Notes: generated by a model from the sequence alone, not told the origin. A DNA stretch of 39,995 bases from Oceanibium sediminis (GCF_003265325.1 NZ_QGNX01000012.1:1-39995), one strand, 5' to 3'; positions 8,187 to 18,262 are shown, numbered from the stretch's first letter. Translations and numbers: made by a program.

Positions 8187-9515
8187 TCAGGGGAGCAGGG
8201 CCGACCAGCTGGGGTCCGAGGCGAAGCTCGGTGTCGGCAGGCGGCGCAGGTTGCGCCCGGTGATGTCGACTGTGAACAGTCCCGGCGCGCCGGTGGAGCC
8301 TGCGGTTTCGCGGTAGAAGGCGATCACCCGTCCGTTCGGCGCCCATGTCGGCCCCTCGTCGAGGAAGCTGCGGGTGAGCAGGCGTTCCTCGGACCCGTCG
8401 GTGCGCATGACGCCGATGTGGAACGCCCCGTTCACGATCTTGGTGAAGGCCACGAGGTCGGCGCGCGGCGACCAGACCGGCGCCCCGTAGCGCCCGTCGC
8501 CAAAGCTGATGCGCGTCGCTTCGCCCCCCGTGGCAGGCATGACATAGAGTTGCTGGGTGCCCGCGCGGTCGCTTTCGAAGACGATCTGGCTGTTGTCCGG
8601 CGAGAAGCTCGGCTCCGTCTCGATGGCGCTGGAATCGGTCAATTGCGTGACCGCGCCGCTGGCGAGGTCGAGCGTGTAGATGTCCGAGTTGCCCGCCCGC
8701 CCCGCGGCGAAGACGAGGTTCCGCCCGTCGCTGGAGAACCGTGGCGCCGAGGTGAACCCCTCGACCCCGCTGAGCGGGCGTTTTTCCAGGGTGCGCGTGT
8801 CCAGGATGAAGACCCGCGGCGTGCCGGTTTCATAGGAAGTGTAGACGATCTGGCTGTTGTCCGGCGACCAGCGCGGCGAGAAGACGATGCTGTCGTCCCC
8901 GGTCAGGAACTGCACGTTCGCCCCGTCCTGGTCCATCACAGCGAGGCGTTTGCGCCGCGCGTCCTTGGTCCCGGTTTCCGACACGAAGACGATCTTGGAA
9001 TCGAAGTAGCCCCGCTCGCCCGTCAGGCGCTCGTAGACCTGGTCGGAGACCTTGTGCGCCATGCGCCGCCAGTCCGCCGGGGTACCGACGAACTGCTGGC
9101 CTTCGCCAAGCTCGGTCTGCGCGAAGGTGTCGTGCAGGCGGAATTTAACCACGATCCGCCCGTCCGACGTGGTGGAGGCAGCCCCGGTCACCAGCGCCTG
9201 CGCGTTGATCACCGTCCAGTCGGTATAGGCGACGGGCTTGTTGAAATCCTCGATCCGCCCGATGTAGGCGGAGGGCGGGATTTCGCGGAAAAGCCCGGAC
9301 CCGGTCAGGTTCGCCGCGATGACGGAGCTGATGTCCTGCGCGATCTGCGCCGCCTCGGTGGTTTCGGCGACGAAGGCGGGCAGCGCTATGGGCAGGGGTT
9401 CGATGACCCCTTCGGTGATCTCGATCCGCAGGGGGCCTGGGCGCCCGTCCTGCGCGTGGAGGTTGCCGGATGTCATCGCCAGCGCGATTGCCGCGGCCAA
9501 GAACAGTTTTCCCAT
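8187..9515 (-). CDS. tolB: Tol-Pal system periplasmic protein TolB
   Basis: Periplasmic beta-propeller protein that links Pal and the outer membrane to the TolQRA complex and is needed for envelope integrity and constriction during division. The ATG at 9513-9515 is preceded by GGGGGA and gives a signal peptide ([22 protein letters not shown]). The N-terminal alpha/beta domain runs to about 165, then five to six WD40-like blades follow with repeated signatures such as [16 protein letters not shown] and [16 protein letters not shown]. The length of 442 is normal. The gap to the tolA stop is 8 bases, so it is co-transcribed in the tol cluster. The usual next gene, pal, is not in this window. Confidence 0.95.
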   Translation of the reverse strand: MGKLFLAAAIALAMTSGNLHAQDGRPGPLRIEITEGVIEPLPIALPAFVAETTEAAQIAQDISSVIAANLTGSGLFREIPPSAYIGRIEDFNKPVAYTDWTVINAQALVTGAASTTSDGRIVVKFRLHDTFAQTELGEGQQFVGTPADWRRMAHKVSDQVYERLTGERGYFDSKIVFVSETGTKDARRKRLAVMDQDGANVQFLTGDDSIVFSPRWSPDNSQIVYTSYETGTPRVFILDTRTLEKRPLSGVEGFTSAPRFSSDGRNLVFAAGRAGNSDIYTLDLASGAVTQLTDSSAIETEPSFSPDNSQIVFESDRAGTQQLYVMPATGGEATRISFGDGRYGAPVWSPRADLVAFTKIVNGAFHIGVMRTDGSEERLLTRSFLDEGPTWAPNGRVIAFYRETAGSTGAPGLFTVDITGRNLRRLPTPSFASDPSWSALLP

Positions 9516-9523
9516 CGATCCCC

Positions 9524-10762
9524 CTACCATCTGGCCAGCATGCCCTTGGGATCAAAGGCAACTTCCAGATTTTTCCAATGCTCGTATTTATCCCGCGGCA
9601 GATCGTAGCCGCCCTGTTGGCAGCGCAGCAACGCACGGCGGGCCGCGTCGAAAGCGGCGACGATTTCCCGCCGATCCGCGCTGGCGGGTTCGATCAGGCG
9701 CGGCGCGCCGATGATCCGCCCGGACGGATCGAGTTCCACCGCGACCACGACGCGCAGGTCCGACGCGTTTTCCAGGCCGGCGGGGATGTTCCAGCACCTC
9801 TGCACGGCGAGGCGCAGCGCGTCCTTTTCGCCGACGGACAGCGGCGGGCCGACTGGCGTGTCCGGCGCACCGGCGGGCTCGCCCGACTGTGCGGTTTCAG
9901 TGGCGGTTTCGGCTGGCGCCGGCGTCTGTTCGGCATCGCGCGCCGCCTGGGCCTCTGCCTCTGCGCGGCGGGCGGCTTCCTGCTCGGCCAGGCCCGCCGC
10001 TTCCTCGACGCGGGCGGCTTCAGCGGCGGCGAGGGCCTGTGCCTCGAAGTTGCGCGGGCGCGCGCGGGGTGCAGTGGACAGGCGCAACTGGCTGCCGTCC
10101 GCCTCGCCGCTTTCGGGGTTGGGCGAGATCGCGGTCGTCGCTTCCTCGGGCGCGGCGGATTCTGCGGTTTCCGTCGTCTCGGACGGGGCGTCGTCGGGGA
10201 CGGTGGCCTGTTCTTCGCGGTCCGAGCGGTCGGGCATGGGCGGTGTCGGCGCGGTCGCGCTGGCGATCCGCGGGGCCTGGCGGGGCGCGGGGGGCGTGGC
10301 AAGCGCGGGGCCGCGGGGGGCCGAGGTCATGGTGTCAAAGCCGGAGGTGCCCGGTAGGCTGAGCGAGCTCATCTGGGAGTCGGGCGCGGTATCCTCGGGC
10401 GGCGCGTCCACGGAGACCGAGACTTCCGGCTGAGCCAGTTCCTCGATCAGGGCGGACAGGTCGGCTGCCGCGTCGCGCGCGGAGGGGTCCTCGATGAAGT
10501 CCTGCTCGCTCATTTCCGGCGCGATATCGTCCTCGGGCGCGGGGCCGGCATCCGGATCGAAACTGGGAGCCGTGATCCCGGCCACCTCCATGTTCTGGAC
10601 ATCGGGTGCCTGGTCGCGGTCCGCCGGGGTGGCGGTGACCAGCGATACCTCGGTCACGCGGCTAACGTCGCGTAGACGGTCGTCATCGTAGGGAATCGCG
10701 AACAGCCCCGCCGCAATACCTGCGGCGTGGAGCGCTATGGATATGGTCCATCCCGCCCGCAC
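9524..10762 (-). CDS. tolA: TolA-like cell envelope protein
   Basis: Inner-membrane bridging protein of the Tol-Pal complex. One N-terminal membrane helix (about 5-25, [20 protein letters not shown]) anchors a long Ala/Glu/Pro-rich, partly helical stalk (about 30-300, with an [17 protein letters not shown]-type stretch). The C-terminal domain (about 305-412) has the TolA/TonB_C character around [17 protein letters not shown] and [13 protein letters not shown]. Sequence in this family diverges strongly, so the identification leans on position between tolR and tolB as well as architecture. The stop TAG at 9524-9526 lies just before the tolB ribosome-binding site. The gene starts 11 bases after the tolR stop. 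Confidence 0.9.
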   Translation of the reverse strand: MRAGWTISIALHAAGIAAGLFAIPYDDDRLRDVSRVTEVSLVTATPADRDQAPDVQNMEVAGITAPSFDPDAGPAPEDDIAPEMSEQDFIEDPSARDAAADLSALIEELAQPEVSVSVDAPPEDTAPDSQMSSLSLPGTSGFDTMTSAPRGPALATPPAPRQAPRIASATAPTPPMPDRSDREEQATVPDDAPSETTETAESAAPEEATTAISPNPESGEADGSQLRLSTAPRARPRNFEAQALAAAEAARVEEAAGLAEQEAARRAEAEAQAARDAEQTPAPAETATETAQSGEPAGAPDTPVGPPLSVGEKDALRLAVQRCWNIPAGLENASDLRVVVAVELDPSGRIIGAPRLIEPASADRREIVAAFDAARRALLRCQQGGYDLPRDKYEHWKNLEVAFDPKGMLARW

Positions 10763-10773
10763 CGGTCGCCGCC

Positions 10774-11244
10774 TTACTGGGCGGGGGCGTCCAGCGTCGG
10801 ACCGCCCCCTTCCGTAACCAGGCCGATGCTGTTGAACCCGGCGGCGTTGAGCGCGCCCATCACTTCCATGACGGTGCCATAGTTCATCGCGTTGTCGGCA
10901 CGCAGGAACACCTTGTCGTCCTGGCGTTCCGCGGCAACGGCGTTCAGCAGGGTGATCAGCTGGCCGCGTTCCACCGGCTGGCTTTGCAACATGATCTCAC
11001 CATCGGCGGTGATGGCGATGGTCAGCGGGTCCTCTTCCTCCTGGGCAAGGGGGGTGGCCGCGGTTTCGGGCAGTTCGATCGGCACGCCGACGGTCAGAAG
11101 CGGTGCGGCCACCATGAAGATGACCAGCAGCACGAGCATGACGTCCACGAAAGGCGTGACGTTGATCTCGGACATCGGCTTGTTGCCGCCGCGCCCGCCC
11201 CGGCGCGAGCGGCGGCCTGCGCCCTGTGTCATGCCAGCGCCCAT
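10774..11244 (-). CDS. tolR: Tol-Pal system protein TolR (ExbD family)
   Basis: Inner-membrane ExbD/TolR protein of 156 residues. With TolQ it forms the proton-driven motor that energises TolA. A basic Gly/Arg N-terminus precedes SEINVTPFVDVMLVLLVIFM, which holds the membrane helix and the essential aspartate (D in PFVDVM). The periplasmic domain follows (about 50-150). The ATG at 11242-11244 is 4 bases after the tolQ stop. A second in-frame ATG four codons on is equally usable. Confidence 0.94.
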   Translation of the reverse strand: MGAGMTQGAGRRSRRGGRGGNKPMSEINVTPFVDVMLVLLVIFMVAAPLLTVGVPIELPETAATPLAQEEEDPLTIAITADGEIMLQSQPVERGQLITLLNAVAAERQDDKVFLRADNAMNYGTVMEVMGALNAAGFNSIGLVTEGGGPTLDAPAQ

Positions 11245-11248
11245 GGCC

Positions 11249-11953
11249 CTACCCCTCCGCCGCTTCGAGCTGGCGGGACAGGATCACGGAGAACTCGTCC
11301 GCGAAGCCCTCGTAGCGCGCCGTGATGCTGTCCGCGTTGGCCGACAGCTTGTTGTAGAAGATGACCGCCGGGATCGCCGCAAGAAGGCCGAGCGCCGTGG
11401 CCAGCAGGGCCTCGGCGATACCGGGCGCGACAACGGCCAAGTTGGTCGATTGCTGGATCGCGATTTCCTCGAAGGCGTACTTGATGCCCCAGACCGTACC
11501 GAACAGCCCGACGAAAGGCGAGATCGCGCCAATGGTGGCCAGCACGCCCAGTCCTTCGGTCAGTTCATCCTGCTCGCGGCTGATGGCGACGTTCATCGCG
11601 CGGTCAATCCGTGCCTGCGCGCCGGCGATCATCTTGCCGCTGGTTCTCTGCGAGCGGCGCCATTCGCGCATGCCGGACATGAAGATTCGCTCCGTGCCGC
11701 CGCGCGGGTCGTCCTCCAGCTCGTCATAGACCTCGTCCAGGGGCTGGCCGGACCAGAACAACTCTTCGAAATCAGCGACTTCGTTGCGCGCCGAGCGGAA
11801 GTTCATGTGCTTCTGGATGACCACGGCCCAGGACCAGATCGAGGATATCACGAGAATGGCCATAACGATCTTCACCGTCAGGGTCGCCCGCAAAAACAAC
11901 GCCATAAGCGAGAAGTCGACCTCGCTGACCGCGGCCAGTGTTTCGGTTTCCAT
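11249..11953 (-). CDS. tolQ: Tol-Pal system protein TolQ (MotA/ExbB family)
   Basis: Inner-membrane proton-channel subunit of 234 residues. Three membrane helices are visible: about 15-40 (TVKIVMAILVISSIWSWAVV), about 136-158 (LGVLATIGAISPFVGLFGTV) and about 173-195 (ALLATALGLLAAIPAVIFYN), the last two carrying the family's conserved proton-path residues. A large cytoplasmic loop separates helices one and two. It heads the closely packed tolQ-tolR-tolA-tolB run, 106 bases downstream of ybgC, so a second promoter in that gap is possible. Confidence 0.95.
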   Translation of the reverse strand: METETLAAVSEVDFSLMALFLRATLTVKIVMAILVISSIWSWAVVIQKHMNFRSARNEVADFEELFWSGQPLDEVYDELEDDPRGGTERIFMSGMREWRRSQRTSGKMIAGAQARIDRAMNVAISREQDELTEGLGVLATIGAISPFVGLFGTVWGIKYAFEEIAIQQSTNLAVVAPGIAEALLATALGLLAAIPAVIFYNKLSANADSITARYEGFADEFSVILSRQLEAAEG

Positions 11954-12059
11954 TACTGCTGCTCTTCGTATCGTGTTTCGCCACGCCGGTCATGTCTGCC
12001 GACTTGGGCGCGAGTGTAACGTAGATTGGGCGGTTTGTGTCGAAAATCCTGTGAATTGT

Positions 12060-12473
12060 CTAGCGTGTCGCAGGGGCAGCCCCCGCTGCGCCGAATTGTG
12101 CGCGGATCGCCGCCGGAATGCGGGCGACACGGCCGTCCAGGGTCATGCAGGCGATGCGCACCTGCGCGGTGACGATCCGGCGTTCTTGCACCCGAATCTG
12201 CTGCGCCATTTCAAGCGTCGCGCCGCCGGTGCGCAGGATATCCGTGTGCACCGAAAGCATGTCATCGAAGCGCGCCGGGGCGTGAAAGTCGATGGACAGA
12301 TGCGCAACGGCGAAGGCCAGCCCCGCTTCGCGCATCGCGCCCTGGTCGATGCCCATCTCGCGCACCGCGTCCGAGCGGCCCCGCTCCATGAACTTCAGGT
12401 AGTTGGCATAATAGACGATGCCCGCCATGTCGGTGTCTTCGTAGTAGACGCGAAAGCGGCTCTCAAAGCTCAT
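12060..12473 (-). CDS. ybgC: Tol-Pal associated acyl-CoA thioesterase YbgC
   Basis: Hot-dog fold thioesterase of 137 residues that hydrolyses short-chain or acyl-CoA esters. It is associated with the Tol-Pal cluster in proteobacteria. The N-terminus has the 4-hydroxybenzoyl-CoA thioesterase signature YYEDTDMAGIVYYANYLKFM (about 9-28) with the catalytic aspartate (D in EDTD). The start ATG at 12471-12473 was chosen because it lies immediately before this motif. The frame is open to 12563, but that region is the coding part of the upstream gene. It overlaps the end of the hypothetical gene by 11 bases. Confidence 0.92.
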   Translation of the reverse strand: MSFESRFRVYYEDTDMAGIVYYANYLKFMERGRSDAVREMGIDQGAMREAGLAFAVAHLSIDFHAPARFDDMLSVHTDILRTGGATLEMAQQIRVQERRIVTAQVRIACMTLDGRVARIPAAIRAQFGAAGAAPATR

Positions 12474-13119
12474 CGGCCAGGTCCCCGAGCAGAAGCCCGG
12501 CGCGCGCCGCAAGGCGATGGGCGTGGGCGGGGTCGTGGCTGACGGCGGGCAGCACCGGGTCATAGGCCGATCGGATCAGCGCCGCGACGTCCGGGCGCGC
12601 GACCGCGTGGCCGCTGTCGGTCACCTGCGCCACGGGGCTTTCGGACTGGAAGGCGGTGTCGGACCACAGCAGCATCGAGAGCACCATCTGCGCCGTCATC
12701 AGCGTTTGCGCGGGCACATCGGCCAGTTCCGCGTCCATCCTCAGGAACAGGATGCAGAGCGAGATCGCGCCGCCCTCGTCGAAGCGGAAGCTGCGGTACT
12801 GGTTCGCCCCCGCCTGCCCCAGCCTGTCGAGCAGCGCCGCCATGTCCGGGATCAGCCGGTCGAGGTTCGGCACCCCGGCCAGGTCGGTCCAGTCCTGCAC
12901 GAAGAACACCAGCAGGTTCGCGCCGAACTCGGGGTCCGCGTCCGTCAGGCGCAGATCCCCGAGCGAGGCGACCTCGCGGATCGTGTCCTTCAGGATCGAC
13001 AGGGTCGCATCGTCGGTGCCGAACACCACTGGTGCCAACGGTCGGCCCCAGCGGGCGAAGTGAAAGCTGCCGTCGCTGCGGGTGAACAGCCTTTCGGTCT
13101 TCTCAGGCGTCATCGGCAT
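12463..13119 (-). CDS. conserved hypothetical protein between ruvB and ybgC
   Basis: A 218-residue protein I cannot assign to a named family. It has no signal peptide or membrane helix, so it should be cytoplasmic. It is rich in acidic and hydrophobic residues with no cysteine cluster. It begins [27 protein letters not shown] and ends [10 protein letters not shown]. The start overlaps the end of ruvB by 17 bases (13103-13119), or 11 if the third-codon ATG is used. The stop overlaps the ybgC start by 11 bases, so translation is probably coupled to both neighbours. That tight packing supports a real gene and a role connected with either DNA repair or the envelope, but no function is visible. 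Confidence 0.8.
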   Translation of the reverse strand: MPMTPEKTERLFTRSDGSFHFARWGRPLAPVVFGTDDATLSILKDTIREVASLGDLRLTDADPEFGANLLVFFVQDWTDLAGVPNLDRLIPDMAALLDRLGQAGANQYRSFRFDEGGAISLCILFLRMDAELADVPAQTLMTAQMVLSMLLWSDTAFQSESPVAQVTDSGHAVARPDVAALIRSAYDPVLPAVSHDPAHAHRLAARAGLLLGDLADEL

Positions 13120-14146
13120 CCTCGTCGAACAGATCGACCTGTCCGGTCGCTTTGGGCGCGCTTAGGCCCAGGTGTTGCCAGGCCCTGCGCGCCAGCATCC
13201 GCCCGCGCGGGGTGCGCTGGATCAGCCCGCTTTGCAGCAGGAACGGCTCGATCACTTCCTCGATGGCGTCGCGCGCCTCGGACAGAGCGGCGGCGATGGT
13301 TTCCACGCCGACGGGGCCGCCGCCGTAGTGTTCGGCCAGCAGGCGCAGGTAGCGCCGGTCCGCGCCGTCCAGGCCGAGGTGATCGACGCCCAGGCGCGTC
13401 AGCGCGCGGTCCGCCAGCGGCTGGGTCACCTGCCCGTCCCCCTCGACCCAGGCGAAGTCCGCGACGCGGCGCAGCAGACGCCCCGCGATGCGCGGTGTGC
13501 CACGGGCACGGCGGGCGATTTCGCGCGCGCCTTCGGGGGTGGCGTCGGCCTTCATCAGGCGCGCGGCGCGGGTGACGATCTGCACCAGTTCCGCCTCGGT
13601 ATAGAACTCCAGCCGCGTCGGAATGCCGAATCGGTCGCGCAGCGGCGTCGTCAGCAGGCCGAGTCGCGTAGTCGCCCCGACCAGCGTGAAGGGCGGCAAA
13701 TCGATGCGCACGGTACGCGCCGCCGGCCCTTCCCCGATCACGAGGTCGAGGGCGTAATCCTCCATCGCGGGGTAGAGCACCTCTTCCACCGCCGGGTTGA
13801 GGCGGTGGATCTCGTCGATGAACAGGACGTCGCGTTCCTCGAGGTTGGTCAGGATCGCCGCCAGGTCCCCCGCCTTGGCCAATACTGGCCCCGAGGTCAT
13901 GCGGAAGCTCACCCCGAGTTCGCGCGCCATGATCTGCGCCAGCGTCGTCTTGCCCAGGCCCGGAGGGCCGTAGAACAACGCATGGTCCATCGCCTGCCCG
14001 CGACGGCGCGCGCTTTCGATGAACACGGCAAGGTTGGCGCGCGCCTCGGCCTGGCCGATGAAGGCGTCCAGTGCCTGCGGTCGCAGGGCGCGGTCGGCAT
14101 CCTCGGGCTGGGGCTCGGGGCGGACGGTGGGGTCGGGCGTGGTCAT
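13103..14146 (-). CDS. ruvB: Holliday junction branch migration DNA helicase RuvB
   Basis: AAA+ ATPase of 347 residues that drives branch migration of Holliday junctions as a hexamer with RuvA. Visible features: [11 protein letters not shown] near 24-34, Walker [13 protein letters not shown] (about 58-69), Walker B FIDEIHRL (about 108-115), sensor I GATTRLG, and the C-terminal winged-helix domain (about 255-340, [14 protein letters not shown]). The ATG at 14144-14146 is preferred over a TTG at 14167 because RuvB proteins of this group begin close to [12 protein letters not shown]. It is 99 bases downstream of ruvA in the ruvC-ruvA-ruvB group. Confidence 0.97.
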   Translation of the reverse strand: MTTPDPTVRPEPQPEDADRALRPQALDAFIGQAEARANLAVFIESARRRGQAMDHALFYGPPGLGKTTLAQIMARELGVSFRMTSGPVLAKAGDLAAILTNLEERDVLFIDEIHRLNPAVEEVLYPAMEDYALDLVIGEGPAARTVRIDLPPFTLVGATTRLGLLTTPLRDRFGIPTRLEFYTEAELVQIVTRAARLMKADATPEGAREIARRARGTPRIAGRLLRRVADFAWVEGDGQVTQPLADRALTRLGVDHLGLDGADRRYLRLLAEHYGGGPVGVETIAAALSEARDAIEEVIEPFLLQSGLIQRTPRGRMLARRAWQHLGLSAPKATGQVDLFDEDADDA

Positions 14147-14245
14147 GAAGCGCTCGCGTTCGGGCAATGGGGCCTTGGCAGGGGGTTTAGCGCGACAGGG
14201 CGCTCAGCGTCCATCCGTGACGGGGCGTGAAACGCATCCATCCCC

Positions 14246-14917
14246 CTACCCCTGCGGCGCAAGGCGGCGCAGCGCGCCCCGGATCAGCGCGGCCTCATCC
14301 GCTGCGCCGTCGGCCTCGGCCTGCGATACCGCGGTGGCCGCGTCCCCGTGCCCGTAGCCGAGGTTGACCAGCGCCGACAGCGCGGCCGAGCGCGCGCCGG
14401 CAAGGTCCGCGCCGCCGTCATCGATGACCTGACCCTCGTCGCGCGGTGCGGGGGGCGTGTCCGCCGACCTCGCGCCGCTCGCCTGCCGCGCGCCGGCGGC
14501 GCCAAGCGCCATGACGCTGGACGCCTTGTCCTTCAACTCCAAGATCACCCGCTGCGCGGTCTTCGGCCCAACGCCAGGCGCCGCCTTCACCGCCGCGACA
14601 TCCCCGAGCGAGATCGCACGCCCGATCCCGTCAGGCCCGAGCGTGCCGAGAATCGCCAGCGCCCCCTTCGCCCCGATTCCCTGGACCGAGGTCAGCAGCC
14701 GGTGCCATTCCTTTTCGGCCAGCGTCAGGAAGCCAAAGAGCTGCATCAGATCCTCGCGCACCACGAGTTCCGTATAAAGCGCCACGTACTCGCCCGCGCC
14801 CGGCAGCGCGGCGAGCGTGCGCTCGGAACAGAAGACGACGTAACCGACGCCCCCCGCCTCGATCAGCACGTGATCGGCAGCGCGGTAGTCCAGCCGCCCC
14901 GAAACCTTGCCGATCAT
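14246..14917 (-). CDS. ruvA: Holliday junction branch migration protein RuvA
   Basis: DNA-binding protein of 223 residues that tetramerises on the Holliday junction and loads RuvB. Domain I is the OB fold (1-64, [20 protein letters not shown]). Domain II has two helix-hairpin-helix motifs ([14 protein letters not shown] near 77 and [19 protein letters not shown] near 112). A low-complexity linker (about 135-170) leads to domain III (about 172-223, [11 protein letters not shown]), which contacts RuvB. The ATG overlaps the TGA of ruvC in an ATGA arrangement (14914-14917), so translation is coupled. Confidence 0.97.
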   Translation of the reverse strand: MIGKVSGRLDYRAADHVLIEAGGVGYVVFCSERTLAALPGAGEYVALYTELVVREDLMQLFGFLTLAEKEWHRLLTSVQGIGAKGALAILGTLGPDGIGRAISLGDVAAVKAAPGVGPKTAQRVILELKDKASSVMALGAAGARQASGARSADTPPAPRDEGQVIDDGGADLAGARSAALSALVNLGYGHGDAATAVSQAEADGAADEAALIRGALRRLAPQG

Positions 14918-15420
14918 GCGCCTGCGCGGGCCAACGCCGCCTCCAGCCGCCCGAAGAACTTGGCGTTATGCGCATGGCACAGCGCGATCGCCAGCGCGTC
15001 CGAGGCGTCGGCCCCCGCGATCTCCACCCCCGGCAATTGCAACCTCACCATGTGTTCCACCTGTTTCTTGTCCGCGTGTCCGACACCGACCACGACCTTC
15101 TTGACCGCGTTCGGCGCGTATTCCGAGACCGGCAGCCCGGCGCTGGCGGGGGCGAGCATGACGACGCCGCGCGCCTGCCCCAGTTTCAGCGTGGCCACCG
15201 CGTCCTTGTTCACGAAGGTCTGCTCCACCGCCGCCGTATCGGGCGCGTGCTCCACGATCACTGCGCTCAGCGCGCGATACAGGCTGAGCAGGCGCAGCGC
15301 CAGGTCGCTGCCTTCCGAGCAACACACACCGTTCGCGACATGGGAAATCCTGCTTCCCTGCACGTCGACGATTCCCCAGCCCGTGCGCCTCAGCCCCGGG
15401 TCGATGCCGATCACCCGCAT
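14914..15420 (-). CDS. ruvC: crossover junction endodeoxyribonuclease RuvC
   Basis: Holliday-junction resolvase of 168 residues that makes paired nicks in recombination intermediates. The acidic catalytic residues are visible: D7 in [16 protein letters not shown], the glutamate of [12 protein letters not shown] (about 68), and the aspartates of [15 protein letters not shown] near the C-terminus. ATG at 15418-15420 is chosen since RuvC starts right at this motif. The open extension to 15480 is not conserved-looking. First gene of the ruvCAB-ybgC-tol run. The promoter should lie in 15421-15692. Confidence 0.96.
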   Translation of the reverse strand: MRVIGIDPGLRRTGWGIVDVQGSRISHVANGVCCSEGSDLALRLLSLYRALSAVIVEHAPDTAAVEQTFVNKDAVATLKLGQARGVVMLAPASAGLPVSEYAPNAVKKVVVGVGHADKKQVEHMVRLQLPGVEIAGADASDALAIALCHAHNAKFFGRLEAALARAGA

Positions 15421-15585
15421 TTCAACCGCCTTCCTGCTCTCTTTTTTCGTTAAAATGCGACTAGCACGAAACCAGAACATTTGGAACTTCTAAAGCGGTT
15501 CAGCTTGAATGCGACCATCGCCTTGTGCAAAAGCGACACTATCCGGTAAACCCCTTTCAGCTATGACAAATTCACATGGGAGGGA

Positions 15586-15598
15586 TGCAATAATTGCA
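15586..15598. promoter_or_regulatory. perfect palindrome in the ruvC/DUF1127 divergent region
   Basis: tgcaat-a-attgca is a perfect 13-base palindrome in the AT-richer region between the divergent ruvC and DUF1127 genes. It could be an operator for either promoter. No regulator is known. Confidence 0.3.
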
Positions 15599-15692
15599 TT
15601 TGCGCCACTTTTGGAAGACGCATAACTGCGGATTTGAAGGTGGCTCGACGCAGCCTTCGAAAAGTTGACCACTCATTCGAAGGAAGCGCCCG

Positions 15693-15923
15693 ATGGCCTA
15701 TTGCAATACCCCCCGCCCCGCACCGTTTGGCGCCCTCACCACCTATTCCGGCATGCGTTTTGCAGAGCGCGCCGTGACCTCGCTGCGCCGCCTCCTCTCC
15801 AAGAGCCGGACCGAGGCCGCGCTTGCCCGCATGAGCGAGCGTGAGCTGGCAGATGTCGGCCTGACCCGCACCGCCGAAGGGCTGAAGGCCGTCCGCTACA
15901 GCCCGTTCAGCGCGCGCGTCTGA
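15693..15923 (+). CDS. DUF1127 domain small protein
   Basis: A 76-residue basic protein whose C-terminal half (LLSKSRTEAALARMSERELADVGLTRTA) matches the DUF1127 (YjiS-like) motif, an Arg-rich helix with the ending L.DiGLtr. Small DUF1127 proteins in alphaproteobacteria have been linked to sRNA-mediated regulation and to phosphate and carbon metabolism, but this longer version has no assigned role. GAAGGA at about 15679-15684 is the ribosome-binding site. A strong terminator follows the stop. Confidence 0.82.
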   Translation: MAYCNTPRPAPFGALTTYSGMRFAERAVTSLRRLLSKSRTEAALARMSERELADVGLTRTAEGLKAVRYSPFSARV

Positions 15924-15970
15924 TCCAATTGCATCCGGGCCCCGCGACGGCCCGGCAGGACACGGATTGA

Positions 15971-16004
15971 ACGGCCATCGCCCGATCCCGGCGGTGGCCG
16001 TTTT
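15971..16004 (+). terminator. rho-independent terminator after DUF1127 gene
   Basis: A 12-base-pair stem (acggccatcgcc at 15971-15982 with ggcggtggccgt at 15990-16001, one G-T pair) has a 7-base loop and ends in TTTT at 16001-16004. Transcription from the DUF1127 gene should stop here. It also lies between convergent genes, but the minus-strand side lacks a T-run. Confidence 0.8.
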
Positions 16005-16010
16005 GCCGTT

Positions 16011-16880
16011 TCAGGCGCGGCGCATCACCAGCGTCACCCAATCGCCCAGCACGATGCGGTGCCAGCGGGTGAAGCCATGCCCCTCGTAGGTCTGCTGCAC
16101 ATGGGTCGCTTGGCGCGTCAGGATGCCCGACAGGATGATCGCACCGCCCGGGCGCACATGCGCGGCCATCTGCGGCGCCATGCGCATCAACGGCCGGGCG
16201 AGGATGTTGGCGAAGACCAGGTCATAGGGCGCATGCGCCCTGAGGGTCGGGTCGCGAAAGCCCGCGGCCCGGACCACCGGCACGGCCCCGCCGATGCGGT
16301 TCGCCGCCATGTTCGCGCGCGCCGTCGCCACCGCCTGCGGGTCGATATCCGCCGCGATCACGTCCCGCCGCCAGCCTCGGCGCGCGGCCATCGCCAGCAC
16401 CCCGGTGCCGCATCCGATATCCGCCGTCCGCTCCGCGATGAACCCCCGCTTCATCAGCCGCTCCAGCGCCAGGAGGCAGCCCTTGGTGGTGCCGTGGTGG
16501 CCGGTGCCGAAGGCCATCGCGGCCTCGATCTCCAGCGGGATGCGGTTGATCGGAATCGTCGCACGGTCATGCGAGCCGTGGACGATGAAGCGCCCCGCGG
16601 ACACCGGGGTCAGTTCCCGGCGCACCTGCGCGACCCAGTCGCGATCCTCGACCTTGCTGACCGCGAACGGGCGGGCGTCATGCATCGCCGCCAGCAGCGA
16701 CAGGCCGGCGATATCGGGTTTCTCGGTGAAGTAGCCGCCGATTTCCCAGGTGCCCGAGCCGTCCTCGACCTCGAAGATGCCGACACCCGTCGGGGTCGGG
16801 GCCAGTTCCTCAAGCCGGTCGGCAAGGGCCTGCGCCAGCTTTTCGCCGGGAAGCGTTGTCAGGGCGGTCCATGTCGGCAT
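16011..16880 (-). CDS. prmA: ribosomal protein L11 methyltransferase PrmA
   Basis: SAM-dependent methyltransferase of 289 residues that trimethylates ribosomal protein L11. The N-terminal substrate-recognition domain (about 1-95) precedes the Rossmann methyltransferase domain. AMAFGTGHHGTTKGCLLALE (about 122-141) is the PrmA signature, TADIGCGTGVLAMAA (about 152-166) is motif I, and DLVFANILARPL (about 220-231) is the motif IV substrate loop. Convergent with the DUF1127 gene. A 12-base palindrome (gcgcttaagcgc, 16915-16926) sits upstream of its start. Confidence 0.93.
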   Translation of the reverse strand: MPTWTALTTLPGEKLAQALADRLEELAPTPTGVGIFEVEDGSGTWEIGGYFTEKPDIAGLSLLAAMHDARPFAVSKVEDRDWVAQVRRELTPVSAGRFIVHGSHDRATIPINRIPLEIEAAMAFGTGHHGTTKGCLLALERLMKRGFIAERTADIGCGTGVLAMAARRGWRRDVIAADIDPQAVATARANMAANRIGGAVPVVRAAGFRDPTLRAHAPYDLVFANILARPLMRMAPQMAAHVRPGGAIILSGILTRQATHVQQTYEGHGFTRWHRIVLGDWVTLVMRRA

Positions 16881-16953
16881 GGGAGTTCCTTTGACGGGGC
16901 TGCGATCAGGCCCAGCGCTTAAGCGCCGCCTCGGGGCCCGTCAAGCGGAGCGG

Positions 16954-17520
16954 TCATCGCGGTGCGCAAAGCGCACCACGAACGGATGCGATCAGCTCTG
17001 CAACCGGGCGGGTGCCGTCCAGCGTCAGCACCGGGCAGTCCAGCCCCGCAAGCCACGCCTGGTGGCCGGACAGGCTGCGCCCGGTGAAGTCCGGATCGTC
17101 ATACCGTGCGGCCCAGTCGAGAAACGCCACCAGGGGGCTTTCCCGCCAGCCGCCGGCCCCGATGGCCGCCGCGCCGTGGCGCAGTTCCTCGCGCGCCCGC
17201 AGGCGCTCCAGGCGAATCGGGGTTGCCACGCGCAGGAGGACGGCCAGATCGAAACGCTCCTCTATCGGCCCGCCCCAGCCGCTGATCGAGCCGCTCAGAA
17301 CAAACGCCCTGCGTTGGCCCAGAAGCGCGTCGAGCAGCGCCAGCCGCTCGGCCTCCGGGCGTTTTTCGCGGAACGGCAAGGCGGTCGGCCGCCAGTAAAC
17401 GTCATCGGTATCGAAGTGACTGAGCCCGAGCTGATTGGCAAGTGCGCGGCCCAGCGTCGTGGTGCCGGAACCACTGGCGCCGGTGATGTGGATACGCCGC
17501 GGCGCTTCGGTTTCAGGCAC
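16954..17520 (-). CDS. P-loop nucleoside/adenylate-kinase-like protein
   Basis: A 188-residue small P-loop NTPase. The Walker A is [11 protein letters not shown] (about 14-24) near the N-terminus, followed by [15 protein letters not shown], a substrate-binding region like those of AAA_18 and adenylate-kinase-like proteins. [24 protein letters not shown] corresponds to the core strand. The Arg-rich lid region ([14 protein letters not shown]) fits phosphate transfer. The substrate cannot be deduced. The first 8 bases overlap the end of msrA (17513-17520), so the two are translationally coupled. Confidence 0.75.
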   Translation of the reverse strand: MPETEAPRRIHITGASGSGTTTLGRALANQLGLSHFDTDDVYWRPTALPFREKRPEAERLALLDALLGQRRAFVLSGSISGWGGPIEERFDLAVLLRVATPIRLERLRAREELRHGAAAIGAGGWRESPLVAFLDWAARYDDPDFTGRSLSGHQAWLAGLDCPVLTLDGTRPVAELIASVRGALCAPR

Positions 17521-18160
17521 CCGTGCCGATCGGACAGGTCACCCCCGTCCCGCCGATTCCGCAGTAGCCCCGCGGGTTCTTGGCCAGGTACTGCTGGTGA
17601 TAATCCTCAGCGAAATAGAACGGACCCGCGGGAAGGATCTCCGTGGTGATCGGGCCGAACCCCGCCGCGCCCAACCGCTCCTGGTAGGCGGATTTGCTGG
17701 CCTCGGCCGCGATGCGCTGCGCCTCGGTGCTCCAGTAGATGCCGCTGCGATACTGGGTGCCGCGATCGTTGCCCTGGCGCATGCCCTGCGTCGGGTCATG
17801 GCCTTCCCAGAAGACCTTCAGAAGTTCCTCTATGCCGATCTTCGCGGGGTCGTAAACGATCTGCACCACCTCGTTGTGCCCGGTATGGCCCGAGCATACC
17901 TCCTCGTAGGTGGGATTGGGCGTATGGCCCGCCCCGTAGCCCGCCGCCGTCACCCAGACGCCGGGCTGGTTCCAGAACATCCGCTCGACACCCCAGAAGC
18001 AGCCCATGCCGAGCTGGAGCGTTTCGCTGCCCTCCGGATACGGGCCCTTCAGCGGGCGGCCGTTCACGAAATGCGTCTCCGCCGTGGGGATCGCCGTCGC
18101 GCGGCCGGGCAGCGCGTCTTCCCTCGCCGGGATCGTGGTCTTCTTCAGCAGGCTGAACAT
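17513..18160 (-). CDS. msrA: peptide-methionine (S)-S-oxide reductase MsrA
   Basis: Repairs oxidised methionine by reducing the S-sulfoxide in proteins. The length of 215 residues and the N-terminal extension ([13 protein letters not shown]) resemble E. coli MsrA. The catalytic cysteine is C54 in [31 protein letters not shown] and [20 protein letters not shown] are family motifs. Two further cysteines near the C-terminus ([11 protein letters not shown]) are the resolving pair regenerated by thioredoxin. It is followed by the P-loop kinase-like gene with an 8-base overlap. Confidence 0.95.
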   Translation of the reverse strand: MFSLLKKTTIPAREDALPGRATAIPTAETHFVNGRPLKGPYPEGSETLQLGMGCFWGVERMFWNQPGVWVTAAGYGAGHTPNPTYEEVCSGHTGHNEVVQIVYDPAKIGIEELLKVFWEGHDPTQGMRQGNDRGTQYRSGIYWSTEAQRIAAEASKSAYQERLGAAGFGPITTEILPAGPFYFAEDYHQQYLAKNPRGYCGIGGTGVTCPIGTGA

Positions 18161-18262
18161 CGTTCGGCGCTCCGTTTCCTGTTGGGGCGCAGCGCGGCGC
18201 CCCTTGTATAAAAAGATAGTCGCTGCGCGGCGGCGGACAAGCCCTGCCGCCCCTTGCGCCGG

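Noticed and set aside
16960-16976. ggtgcgc/gcgcacc hairpin at the end of the kinase-like gene
   Set aside because: Inside the coding region and without a T-run.
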